Shown piece by piece: positions 33,848 to 44,158 of a stretch of DNA of 64,000 bases (position 1 is the first letter of the stretch; every line of letters starts with the position of its first letter). The notes below the pieces were generated by a model, which had not been told where the DNA came from, ran no database searches, and saw only the letters and a program-made list of their open reading frames with translations. A program made the translations under genes and the position numbers. The stretch covers positions 1,684,118-1,748,117 of the forward strand of contig PJRA01000048.1 of NCBI GenBank assembly GCA_016987375.1. The letters are read 5' to 3'. This stretch comes from Brachionus koreanus (Eukaryota; Rotifera; Eurotatoria; Ploima; Brachionidae).

Positions 33848-35808
33848 TCAATTAAAATTTGTTTTAGTTTTTAATTGATTTAAACATTCAAATGAGCATG
33901 AATAAAACAAAAAAGGTAAAAACCGGACACCGAAAATTTTTTCACAAGGCTTTATAATTTTCAATCCTTCGCCAAATCGTTTACCATCACAAGTATCACA
34001 TCGGTAGAAATTCCTTGAAAAAGAAACTAAATTTTCCAATCTAAGTTTTAATTTTAAGTTTACTTTTCTATTTTTTCCTGAACTTCAAATGATAATTTGT
34101 AAAAATTTGTAGAAGTTTCTCCAAATTTTTTCACAAACACTACTGCACTCATATCAAACAATCGCTTTTGGATGTTTAAATTAAAAATAAAATCCTCGTA
34201 AAAAAAATAACATAAATTTACCTGCACTTTATTAACATTCATATTGCGCCAAATTAAAGGATGAAGATAATTATTTTTGACATTGAGAATCTCTAAACTT
34301 TTCATTTTTAGCATACAACAAGGAATAACTTGTAGTTCATTTCCCTCCATGTTTAAGGTTTTTAATGAAACAAGTCGTAAAATTTTCTCATCAAAATTGC
34401 TTAATTGATTATAAGACATATCAAGATCTATTAAATTTTTAAGCTCATAAATACAATCAGGTATCTCTCTTAGCAAACAATAGGCTAAACTTAAAATTTT
34501 AAGATTTACAAAATCGGCAAATTTGTCCGGTAAGTATTTAATTGGATTGCTGCGAAGTTTAATGGCTTCCAATTTTCTAAATTCTAGCAATTCGCGAGGA
34601 AAATCTTTAAAGTTATTAAACGACAAATTAATGTATACAAGAGTGTTTTTAAGACTTGATAGATCTGGCAGACTATCAATAAAATGAGCCTTTAAGCTCA
34701 GAGCTAGACCGTTTCTAAGTAAACTGTCAATAACAGCAATTTGTGATGCGCTTATTTCTTCTTCACTTTCTGGCTCCTTTTTTTCCTCTGTATCTTCATA
34801 GAGCACAATTTCTGTTTGAGTTCCGCTTTTTTTTTGCCAATTGCCTACTGGATTAAGTCGAGCTTTCAAATTTGTTCCCGTCTTTTGACTCAATTCTTTC
34901 TTTAAATAACTAGCCATTTCAATCATTGCTTGTCTAAATGGTTTCCTATTCATTTCAACAGGCTCAATATCGGGCACCAATGTTTGAACATTCAGCTTCA
35001 AAATTAAAAAAATTAAAGTCTTATTTTATTTTTTTATTTAAAGAAATATTTTTTTTGTTACTTGTCCTTTTTTTGAACTTTTTTCTTGCTGAATTCGTTC
35101 TGACAAAAGTTTAGATAATTTTATATAATTAAATGTAGAAACGCAAACTTTTTCATAGCAAAAATCTACTAAATTTTTATTGTAGCTTTGTTTGACAAAA
35201 AAATCATTTAGCTCAAAATAGTCTTGGTGTTGCTTTTTTACTTCAATTGGATCTAAGTAATCGTTTTCATAAGTCAAATTGTCATAAAAAGCTTTTTTTT
35301 CAATTAAGTCAGACTTATGAAATTTTAATTGTCGCTGAGGTAAAGGATCTGGTCCAGACAATCTGTAAGGCTTTAAAATGGAAATAACACTTTTTCTATC
35401 TTGAGCAGAATCACGATTGTAATAGACACTGGACAAGATTGTTCTCATGTTTGGTTGATATTTTGGTGGTCTTTCATTAAAAACTGTATCAACAGACGAC
35501 TCGGTTATTGATGAAATTGAGCTTGCCGACATAGTTTTAAAGCTATTTTTTGGCATTGGTATATTGTTATCCTCAGCTACGACAAAAAATTTATTTTTTG
35601 AGTTTTGTCCTGGTATATTGGGTAATTTAAATGCATTGATATAATTCGGATTGATTATTTCTCTGTCTGTTGAAAGAGTAGAATCAGTTTCTGATAATGT
35701 GGCATTAAGAATTTCATGCTCATCTAGAGACTTGTCGATTTTGTCCAGCTCAATCTTTTCAAGTTTTGGACGCCTTGGTCTGCGGAAAAGTTTTACTTCA
35801 CTGGCCAT
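33848..35808 (-). CDS. Leucine-rich-repeat protein, LRRC63-like, with very short putative introns
   Basis: Exons 35808-35062, 34995-34222, 34194-34064 and 34040-33848 give about 614 residues (human LRRC63 is about 587). The N-terminus (KLFRRPRRPKLEK) resembles the RRP.PPK start of that family, followed by a low-complexity region. A run of LRRs follows (LVYINLSFNNFKDFPRELLE, LEAIKLRSNPIKYLPDKF, LIDLDMSYNQLSNF, LKTLNMEGNELQVIP). The last exon adds a zinc-knuckle-like end, YRCDTCDGKRFGEG ... FYSCSFEC, of the type that closes several LRRC58/63-like proteins. Introns are 66, 27 and 23 nt. The 27-nt one is in frame and could be retained; the 23-nt one contains the stop that otherwise ends the second exon. 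The LRR assignment is secure; the LRRC63 identity is tentative. Function unknown. Confidence 0.8.
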
Positions 35809-36810
35809 AGTCAGTCTTCAAGTCTTAAGCTCTTTTTTGTTGTTTAATATTAGAAAATAATTAAACTCTTTGAATAAGAGTTGATCAAGTTTCTATGACA
35901 ACAATTAGTTGGCTTAAAAGGCGTTTACTTTATATAAATTATTTAGTTTGAAAAAATATAACTTAATAAATATCTTATTTTAATAAAATTTTCATTTTGC
36001 TTATTTTAAAGAAAAAATACATCACAATTAAAAACCAAGATTAAATTTTGTTTTCCATGACCAAAAAAAATTTTATTAATTAAAAATAAATTTTTATTAG
36101 AAAAATTTAAAAGTTTATTTTTCTTTTTTGCAAATGTGCAAAAATTTTATTTTATAGATTTTTGTTTAAAGATTTGAATGAATGGTTCGAATGATTTAAA
36201 AACATTTTTTCTAAAAATTGTAAAAAGTTAATTAAATGATAAGATCCTATTTGAAAAAAAGTTTATTATGATCGATTTTTGAAATAATGCACTTATTAGT
36301 CCCAACTTAAAAATAAAATACTGTTAATTTAAATGATTTAATTTATTGTGTTATTGAATTACAAAATGTATCTCCTGCTGAAATAACATTCATGGAGCAA
36401 ATATTATTATCAAATTCAAATTTTCAAAAACAATTAATTTAATATTGCAAGCATTTTTAATATTTGAAATTTAGATAAATAGTTCGAGCTTATTTTCTTA
36501 AGATTTCTAGAATCAAAAATATTCTCTTTAAAAAATTCTGCTAATTCAAAGTAATCATTGAATCTAAAAAATTGAAAAAAAAACATAAAATACTTATTCA
36601 AAAGTATACCTTTTAAAAATTAAAATAGTAGTAGAAGTAGTAATGGTAAATAGGTAACAGGAAAATTTAAAGTCAAAAACGAAACGATTTGAACATTTAT
36701 GAGCATTTATAACAAATGAATTTTAATTTTTATCAAAATGATTATTTAGTATTTTTTTCAATTTTATTGATTTAAAAAAAAAACAAATAATAAGAATCCC
36801 AGTCTAATAA
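35809..36810. other. AT-rich upstream region of the LRR gene
   Basis: No gene, promoter motif or repeat could be supported. Confidence 0.4.
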
Positions 36811-37023
36811 GACCTCAAAAATCTTTCGAAAAATCTACATTAAACGTACAAAAAACTTTTCAATTTTGGAAAAAATTTCGTATTTTTTTCGAAATAAAAA
36901 AAAAATTAAATACAACTGTTTTTAAATATTTTTTATAGTTAAATTAAATTTTATTTCGAAATTTCTTTTCTTTTATAAAAGTGTGAATTCACACTTTAGA
37001 TTTTTCTAAAGATTTTCGAGGTC
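36811..37023. mobile_element. MITE-like element with 26-bp terminal inverted repeats
   Basis: The left end GACCTCAAAAATCTTTCGAA and AAATCT pairs with the right end (rc GACCTCGAAAATCTTTAGAA then AAATCT), with two mismatches in 26 bp. The interior of about 160 bp is AT-rich, with a 14-bp palindrome GTGTGAATTCACAC near 36981. No coding capacity. Confidence 0.6.
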
Positions 37024-37364
37024 CTATTTGATTGGAAATAGATGGATAGACTTTATTTGGTAATGTTATAATTAAGTAAAATTCTGGTTAAATATAAGTA
37101 ATACTTAGTTAAATTTCAAGTATTATTTTCAAAGTATTAAAATAAAAATAATGACACGATGAACAACTTTTTTGATTATTCATTTGGTTTAAGAATAGAA
37201 AGTAGAAAATCAAAGTGAAAATATCGTAAGATTTCTTGATTGTTTATTTATCTAAAAATAAAAAAATTTCTTATTATTAAAGTTGCAGTTTTCATCTTTA
37301 GAAGGAATACATCTTTAAAATATAGAATATGACTAAAAAGTTTAGGAGAAATTATTTGTGTCTA

Positions 37365-37434
37365 NNNNNNNNNNNNNNNNNNNNNNNNNNNNNNNNNNNN
37401 NNNNNNNNNNNNNNNNNNNNNNNNNNNNNNNNNN
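37365..37434. other. Assembly gap (70 N)
   Basis: Short run of N. Confidence 0.99.
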
Positions 37435-37485
37435 TTGAAGACAGCATTTGAACCCCTTCATCATAAATTGCTTCTCCAAATGAAA

Positions 37486-37810
37486 TAGAAAGTGAAAGAG
37501 TTAATAAAATTTGTGATATTTTTCTTGACTTAAATGAGTCGGATAAAATTGATAGTGTAAGTTTATCAGAAATTTCAAATTTTTTAATCGACATAGACTT
37601 AGAGCTGCAAGAGGTAAGAATAAATTTATTAAATCGTACTTAAATTAATTTTACTTAATTACTTAAATTAAGTTTTTTAATTAGATTAATTTTTTTAAGA
37701 TTTTCTGCTAATTTTTCAAGACCAAAACATAGGGTTCAATGAATCAATGTACAAGCTGGTTTTACGAAGCATTTGCTCGGAATGCAAGAGTGAAACAGAA
37801 AAAAAAATAG
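37486..37810 (+). CDS. Possible exon pair of an unidentified gene, interrupted by the gap upstream
   Basis: The frame 37491-37613 reads ESERVNKICDIFLDLNESDK and SLSEISNFLIDIDLELQE, then a good donor (GAG|GTAAG). Downstream, after a TTTTTCAAG acceptor-like site at about 37720, a frame reads NIGFNESMYKLVLRSICSEC with a CxxC. The phases of the two pieces do not join cleanly with the obvious acceptor. Composition is more gene-like than the flanks. This could be the remnant of a gene whose 5' end lies in or before the N run. No family recognised. Confidence 0.3.
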
Positions 37811-38049
37811 GTTATTTTATTATTTAATTATAATGATATTATGTATTTAAATTTTTATTTGAATTTCATTTAATTAATTGTATTTTAATATTTTAATATT
37901 TTTAATATTTTAATATTTTTTTTTCTAGAAACATTTTTTTTTCTTCCTCTATATTGAAATATATTAGGTTTATTATCAAATATTTTCAGTATACTACGAA
38001 AAATTCTGGCCATCTTTGGTGTTTATTTTTCGAAAATTTACCTTTTTTT

Positions 38050-38650
38050 TGTTAATTAATTGACTGAGATTCTGCAATCATTATTCAGAAAACATGGGTA
38101 TACGAAAATAAGGATTTATAACAGCGCAATCAAGAAAAAAGCTTTTTGCTTATTTTTCGATATTTTTAAAGCATCAGACAGATTCGATAAGTTTAAGTAT
38201 AATTTAATTGAATACTCGACTCAATTGTACAATTTTAATCTTCCTATTTCTTCTTTTTTTCCTTAAATATTTAAAAAAGTCTTGAATGGAAAATTTCCCT
38301 GTATGTTAAATTGATAGACCTTTTAGAAAGCCATTGATAGCGTTCATTGAGAAACTCTTTGGACTATACTTAGAACTTATGATTTACCCCAGGATTCGTA
38401 TTCTGTCCAACTTTGTTCCTAGTCTTAATATACTATGTTATGAGGAAATCAACTGGTAATCCTAGAATTATTCAGTGGAGTCTTATCACAGGACTTGAAG
38501 ACCTGGACTTGATGATCTTGTATTGATAGCAAATACAGAAGGCTAATATCTTGTTAATAATGCTAAACCAACTGGACTTGAAAAAAACGGGACCAAAACA
38601 AAAGAAATGTGCATTAACACGGAACTTAACAACCCGATAAACATCTATGG
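38050..38650 (+). mobile_element. RTE-like reverse transcriptase fragment
   Basis: Broken frames read, in order, KKAFCLFFDIFKASDRFDKF (the K.FD.V.. box), ILSPTLFLVLI, RKSTGNPRIIQWSLITGLED, a damaged LDLDDLVLIAN-type catalytic box, and PTGLKINGTKTKEMC-like sequence. This is the reverse transcriptase core of an RTE-like non-LTR element. At least four frameshifts or stops are present. Confidence 0.7.
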
Positions 38651-38689
38651 CCCGAAGTTGAGAGCACATTATTATGCATAGTGTAATAT

Positions 38690-38900
38690 TTTTGATTTCC
38701 ATTTAAGCCAATCTTTTGCTTTTACCACTTCACGCCATTTCATTCCCATTTCAGGAAGCTTTTTCATGATTGTTGCCCTCTATGTCATTCGGTGTCCATT
38801 GCATGGCTCTTTTCGTTATTCGATTCTAATTAAATATCCTAGCCACTAATCATTTGGTTTTTATGCATAGGCTCATTGATTCTGAATTTGTTTTCGAACT
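38690..38900 (-). mobile_element. RTE-like element 3' end, opposite orientation
   Basis: Plus-strand sequence TTGATTTCCATTTAAGCCAA, CAGGAAGCTTTTTCATGATT and GTGTCCATTGCATGGCTCTT aligns by eye with 55280-55480, and as reverse complement with 18300-18450. It is therefore the C-terminal and 3' part of the same family on the minus strand, directly abutting the plus-strand core fragment at 38050-38650. Confidence 0.65.
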
Positions 38901-39522
38901 CTGATATAATTAAATTAAAAAAAAACATGGACTAACTGAATTTTAGATCATTGAAACCAAGATATAAAACTAAAACTAAAAATAAAAATAAATATAAAAA
39001 TGTGGTTAAATTTTTATTAATTAAAATAATTTTTTTAAAAAAATAATTTAAATTAAAAAATTTCAAAATTTTTTAGTTTTTATGTATTTTTTTTTATTTT
39101 TAGAACGCATTTATAGCCCATGAAAAAAATTGAAAACTTAATTTAAGTTACTAATTTTTTAATCAATTCAGACATTGAATTTTTATTTCTAATTGAATAT
39201 TTGCTTAATGATGATAAACAAACATACGGTCTTGTCACCGAGTCAAAATTTTTTTTTAACTGCGACCACTTTCACCTGAAAAATGCATGAATGCATTCTA
39301 CTTTTTAATTGAAAAAAAAATTAATTTTGAAGAAGAAAGAAGATTTATGAAGATTAAAAGATATTTAAATTTTTCTTTGAATGACATGTAATTTAAATTA
39401 TTAATAATTTAGCTGATTTGATCTAAAAATTCGAACATCAATAAGATACATTTAAGTTGAAATTTTATAATTCTAGTTGATACATAAACATATAATAAAC
39501 ACTTAACATTCAATTTTTCAAC

Positions 39523-39754
39523 TAACACTTAAAACCCAGAGTGATTTTTCGATCCTTTCTGTTACCATTTATTTTAATTTGTATTCCATGAAAATAAGCA
39601 AATTTTGCAGCAAAATTAATTAATTTTTTACTATGATTTGATTTTAGATATCTAATTTAAGAAAATTTTCAAAAATCATTAAATTTATTAAACTAAAAAC
39701 AATGTATGTAACATATAGCGCCGAAAAAACTCCTCTAGGTTTTTTGAGTGTTTA
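39523..39754. mobile_element. MITE of the TTAA-flanked family (copy C)
   Basis: Starts TAACACTTAAAACCCAGAGT and ends GGTTTTTTGAGTGTTTA, an imperfect inverted pair. The interior matches copy B at 18749-18963 (TTTGTATTCCATGAAAATAA, AAATTTATTAAACTAAAAAC). It sits about 40 bp beyond the stop codon of the SOCS-box gene, so it may lie in that gene's 3' untranslated region. Confidence 0.6.
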
Positions 39755-39793
39755 ATCTAATTTTTGAGACAAAAAAATATTTTGATAGTTGCC

Positions 39794-41098
39794 TCAAAAT
39801 CTGCAATTTTTATATTTATCAAAAGAATTTCTCAATTCATTTTGATACAAAATAAATTTAATTATTTCACTTGAGCATGACAGTTTTTTTAAATTTTTTA
39901 GATTGCAATCAACAAGCGAATCTCTGATTGTTATTCGGCAAAGATTGCTCAATTTGAGAGGAAACACTTGTTCACTTTTTTGTTCGATCATTTTCAAGGT
40001 GTTCTCATAGTATATTTTTTCGATATTGTATTCACAATTATGAACACGATAGTTTAGTTTTTCAGTAGCAAAGCGTTGATAGTTAATAAGATCCTTGTGC
40101 TTGAACAATCCAGTCAAAATAAACGCCTCAAACAGAAGCGGAATCATGGTGCTCAATTCCAAAGCTTTGATGACATGAATTTGTAAAATTCCATTTTCAC
40201 GAGGAAATTTGTTTTGAAGATAATTCACTACATGCTCCAAATGACAAAGATTAAACATCATTGCTAAGAAATAATTTAAAAATTCAAACCGGTTAGATTG
40301 AAATGTTTTTACATCATCTAGTTTGTACCTGTATATAATTAGACAATTCCATAATATTTCGTCTTTATAGCTATTGATCAAGGAGTAATAATTGAGGTAT
40401 ACATTAGGCTTGTAGTTTTTTTTAAAAGCCAAAACCATGTCTATTTCAATAGGGCTAAATTCATTGAGTTCACTCACTTTAAATATATCAAAATAGAACG
40501 GCATTAAAAATGAGCCTACAGTACATGCAAGTAATGAATTTTTTCGCAAAAATTGTGTGTTCATAGGATTATTATCATAAATCGACAATATTTCCGATGT
40601 TTTATTAACTTTGAAGTAATTGTATAAATTTCTCTCTTCAAATTTTGATTTTGGTTTTATTTTAGACAGGCGAGTGTATGCGTACAGATCAAATGGACAT
40701 TTAATTCCACGCGAAAAATTTTTTTCTATTAAATATAACAAATTTTCTTTTTTTATTAAATTTAAATCACTGATGTTCACTACCAAAAAATTTTGTTTAA
40801 CTAACCCATTTGGAACTAATCTACCTAAATCCAAATTGAAATAATCTTTTTTCTTTTTATTCGATGAACTAAAAACTGAATCTAGATTCATTGTTATTTT
40901 TCTGGAAGATATTGGCTTTAAAAGTTCAATTCTAAAACAATCATCAACATCATAAATGTTTCTTTTCCTTTTTTTTCTACTAGAGCAATTGTGGTCATTG
41001 TTTTTATTCCAGTTTATCATCTTTGAATCATAATTGATATATTCAATTTTCGAATTTTGAACACTCATTGTGAAAAGGAAATGAAATTTCTGTACCAA
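39794..41098 (-). CDS. SOCS-box protein with no recognised substrate-binding domain
   Basis: A 434-codon single-exon ORF. The only recognised domain is a C-terminal SOCS box at about 380-419: BC box LSNLCRITIR (383-392), which binds elongin B/C, followed by LKKLSCSSEIIKFILY where the cullin-5 box would be. The LPxP motif of that box is replaced by LSCS, so cullin-5 recruitment may be weak. A basic cluster RKKRKR at 41-46 could be a nuclear localisation signal. The middle 300 residues are predicted helical with no clear ankyrin consensus. In ASB and related proteins the region before the SOCS box binds the ubiquitination target, so this is probably a fast-evolving ubiquitin-ligase receptor. 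The start could be M11 (MSVQNSKIEY) rather than M1. Confidence 0.75.
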   Translation of the reverse strand: MVQKFHFLFTMSVQNSKIEYINYDSKMINWNKNNDHNCSSRKKRKRNIYDVDDCFRIELLKPISSRKITMNLDSVFSSSNKKKKDYFNLDLGRLVPNGLVKQNFLVVNISDLNLIKKENLLYLIEKNFSRGIKCPFDLYAYTRLSKIKPKSKFEERNLYNYFKVNKTSEILSIYDNNPMNTQFLRKNSLLACTVGSFLMPFYFDIFKVSELNEFSPIEIDMVLAFKKNYKPNVYLNYYSLINSYKDEILWNCLIIYRYKLDDVKTFQSNRFEFLNYFLAMMFNLCHLEHVVNYLQNKFPRENGILQIHVIKALELSTMIPLLFEAFILTGLFKHKDLINYQRFATEKLNYRVHNCEYNIEKIYYENTLKMIEQKSEQVFPLKLSNLCRITIRDSLVDCNLKNLKKLSCSSEIIKFILYQNELRNSFDKYKNCRF

Positions 41099-42480
41099 CT
41101 CGACTTTTGTTATTAAATAATTTATCTAATATTTAAAAAATCTGAATATGCTCAAATAAAGAAGAGAAAGCATCACATTTTTTTAACTGATGAGATTCAA
41201 GATAATGAAATTGTATAGAATTTTTAATTATTTCTTAAAATTCAATCAATAGCTTAAATTGAAAAATAAATTCGCATTATAAATAGGCATAATTTTTATT
41301 GTTACATAAACGCTAAATTATGGTCTAACACTTATGCTTCTAGTTTTCACGATGGTGTTCTAAGGCAATTTTTAATTCTAGGATTAAAAAATGTACTTAT
41401 ATAATCTTATATTTTAATTACGAGAAAATCATGTTAATCATTTAAATTAGATATTTTACAAATGGAATTTCAACATCACACTGTATTGATTTTTATCACG
41501 TACCAAATAATGTGATCAATTTTTTTGTTACATGATCTGCTGATGATTTTTTTTTATGTATTTAGAATCTCTAAAATCTTTCATTATTTTTGATTTTTTA
41601 CTAAATTTTGGCGAATAAAAAAAAATTTTCGAATCTCTCTAATAATATAAACTACTACTAATTAAAAACCTTTTAAAATAGATGAACAAAATGCTGAAAA
41701 TGCGTTAAAGAAATATTCGAAATAAACTTATTTGATATTTATTTTTATAATGATTGATTTTTATCTATGTTTGTTTTGTGAAAAGTTTAAAATATAAAAT
41801 TATAAAGATACCTCATCTATTTGAAGTTTTTATTGTATTTAGAGCTATTAAATTAATGGATATTTTTTTTTAAATTATAAATAAAATTTTAAGTTGAATA
41901 AAAAAAGAACAAAATTTAAATTTTACAATCGAGCACTTATAACTCAAATTAAATCAGATAAAATTTTTTGTTCAAACAATATTTTAAAATTAAAATGCAT
42001 TTCTGGTAAGTAAATGCGAATTTTTGAACACATTAATTGCTATCTTAAATATCACTTTGATTGTTTTCTACTCAAATGAATAAGCTTAGGTAATATATTT
42101 TTTAATTGTAATATAATTTTCTTTGAGGAAATTTTGATTTTTAAATGTTAAATGTTAAATGCTTAATTTTATAATTTATCTTTATCCTCGATGTAATTTT
42201 GGATGTATTGAGTAAATATAAAACAAACAAAGCATCTTAAAAATCAACTTGATAGTTTTTTATTTTAGGTAAACATTACTCTTCTTTTAGTTATTACTTG
42301 GTTCAAGATCGAAAAAAAATTCAAAGCTTTGAATAGTTTTACTTTAAATTTCAATCAAATACGAAATAGAAAAATTGATCTTTTATATAATTGGACTCAT
42401 TTCATCTAAATTTGAATTTTATTAAAATTTTCACAGTAATACAGTTTAATTGATTTTTTTTTATCAATTACTGTTATCCA
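41099..42480. other. AT-rich intergenic DNA
   Basis: No gene or repeat family recognised. Confidence 0.4.
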
Positions 42481-42612
42481 TTGCTACGAGATGAATACAC
42501 TAAAATCCGAAGTGACAATTTTGATGTTTATTAATTTTACCGTAGGTTATTTGATAATGATGCATGCAACATAATTTTCACATTGGATTTTCGTAAGTGC
42601 ATCTCGTAGCAA
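42481..42612. mobile_element. Small inverted-repeat element (132 bp)
   Basis: The left end TTGCTACGAGATG and, with mismatches, the next 20 bp (TAAAATCCGAAGTG) are mirrored at the right end (CATTGGATTTTCGTAAGTGC ATCTCGTAGCAA). It can fold on itself over most of its length. No ORF and no clear target duplication. Confidence 0.5.
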
Positions 42613-43515
42613 GAGAATAAAGTATTTTGACTTTTTGCGCAATTAACAAATAAATTAATTACGATTAAAGAATAAATTCTAGAAAAAAGTTTTATTCAAT
42701 TAAAGTTTATTTAATCAAATTAATCTTTTTGAAAAAACTTAATCTTTGCTAATCTTATTATCGGTGATGAACATAAAGCGAATGATAAGCAGGTTTTGAA
42801 TCAAGGTATGTCAAATACCCGACTACATTGTGTAATTGCTATTTTACTATTTCTTGCTTCTTTCCTGAATTGTTCGATACTTAAATTTTATATTTTAATT
42901 TATTTTACTTTTATCTTATTATTTCTTTCCATTTTTATATTATTCTATTTTTTTTCCTTGATTTTTTGTTTTATTTTTTAATCTGAAGGAGCTCTAGCTC
43001 CGCAAAGATATAACAAATAAATAAAAATAAATTTATGAAAGAAAATTACTTTTTCTTCAAATTTTTAAATATGTTTTGCGAGTGAATTGTCTTTCAGTGT
43101 TTTTTTAAAAAAAAATCAAAATTTAAATTTAACCCTAAGGTTAATTAAAAAAAATCTATAAAACAATCTAATAGATTGCTTATTTTAAATAAAGTTAAAT
43201 AACAATTATAGAGTATATATGCTCTTTAATTCATATCTAAACAATACAACACATTTATAGTATTGAATTATTCAAGCGTAACCATCGATTAATATTACAA
43301 ATTAAAAACATACATTGTTAAAATTCCTTAGAATCACCCAAGTTTGCATAAAGCTTTTTAAATATTTCTCATAAAAAGATTGTTTTATTTTTAGTAATTT
43401 ACATGCATATTTTTTTTGACAGAATTTACGATTTTTTTAAAAAAGTAAAAACGAGGCCTCAAAATTTTAATTTATTAACCTAAAAAAAAAGGCAATTTTT
43501 TAGATAATTACTCTT
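42613..43515. other. AT-rich intergenic DNA
   Basis: Contains only short frames of low complexity. Nothing recognised. Confidence 0.4.
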
Positions 43516-44158
43516 CCCGAGGGGACAAAAACAGGTAAAAAACACTGTTTAAACGCTGTTTAAACGTGAGCGTTTAAACGAAATAAAAACAGTGGATAAA
43601 CGGGCGTAAAACAGCCAGGAAAAAAAAACTTTATTATTTTTGTTTTAAAACAGTACAAAAATAAAAATTTAGACAAATTTAGTCGTAAATAATTAAATTA
43701 AAATAAAATTAAACATAAAAAAATTTAACATATTTTTCAAAAATATTGTAAAGAAGCGTGTTTTTTTAAACGTTTTTAGTTGTTTAAATAGTGTTTTTGG
43801 GTGTCTGAGGTATTTTTATTTGTTTTTTGAGCGTTTTAGACTCTTTTTTTAATTCTTTACGATAAAGGAGCATTATATTATATCAGGATTTTTTTAAGTT
43901 GTTTTTTAAGTGCTAAAATAGCATTGTTGGGTGCTTGAGGTGTTTTTTCATGTTTTTTGTGCGTCAAAAACGGTTTAAAAACTCTTTAAATGAAATATCT
44001 TGTTTTGTTTATAGAGTGTTTTTCCCTCGTTTTTTTGGTCGAAAAACGCTCACGTTTTAAACGCAAAAAAACAAAGCAAAAACGCCCAAAAAACAGCTAC
44101 CAAACGCCGTTTAAACAGCGTTTAAACAGTGTTTTTTACCTGTTTTTGTCCCCTCGGG
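43516..44158. mobile_element. Non-autonomous DNA transposon with perfect 51-bp terminal inverted repeats
   Basis: The element begins CCCGAGGGGACAAAAACAGG and continues for 51 bp that are perfectly repeated, inverted, at the right end (CCTGTTTTTGTCCCCTCGGG). Inside each arm GTTTAAAC-containing motifs recur, several palindromic. The centre holds a direct duplication of about 130 bp: GGGTGTCTGAGGTATTTTTA at 43799 and GGGTGCTTGAGGTGTTTTTT at 43929, each followed by a GTTTTTTG.GCGT segment. No transposase ORF. Flanks TT/TT could be a 2-bp target duplication, but this is weak. Identical ends suggest recent activity or recent insertion. Confidence 0.8.

Noticed and set aside
38050..38900. Twin-priming (5' inversion) product of a single retrotransposition
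   Set aside because: In twin priming the inverted piece lies on the 5' side; here it lies beyond the 3' end, so two insertions or a later inversion fit better.
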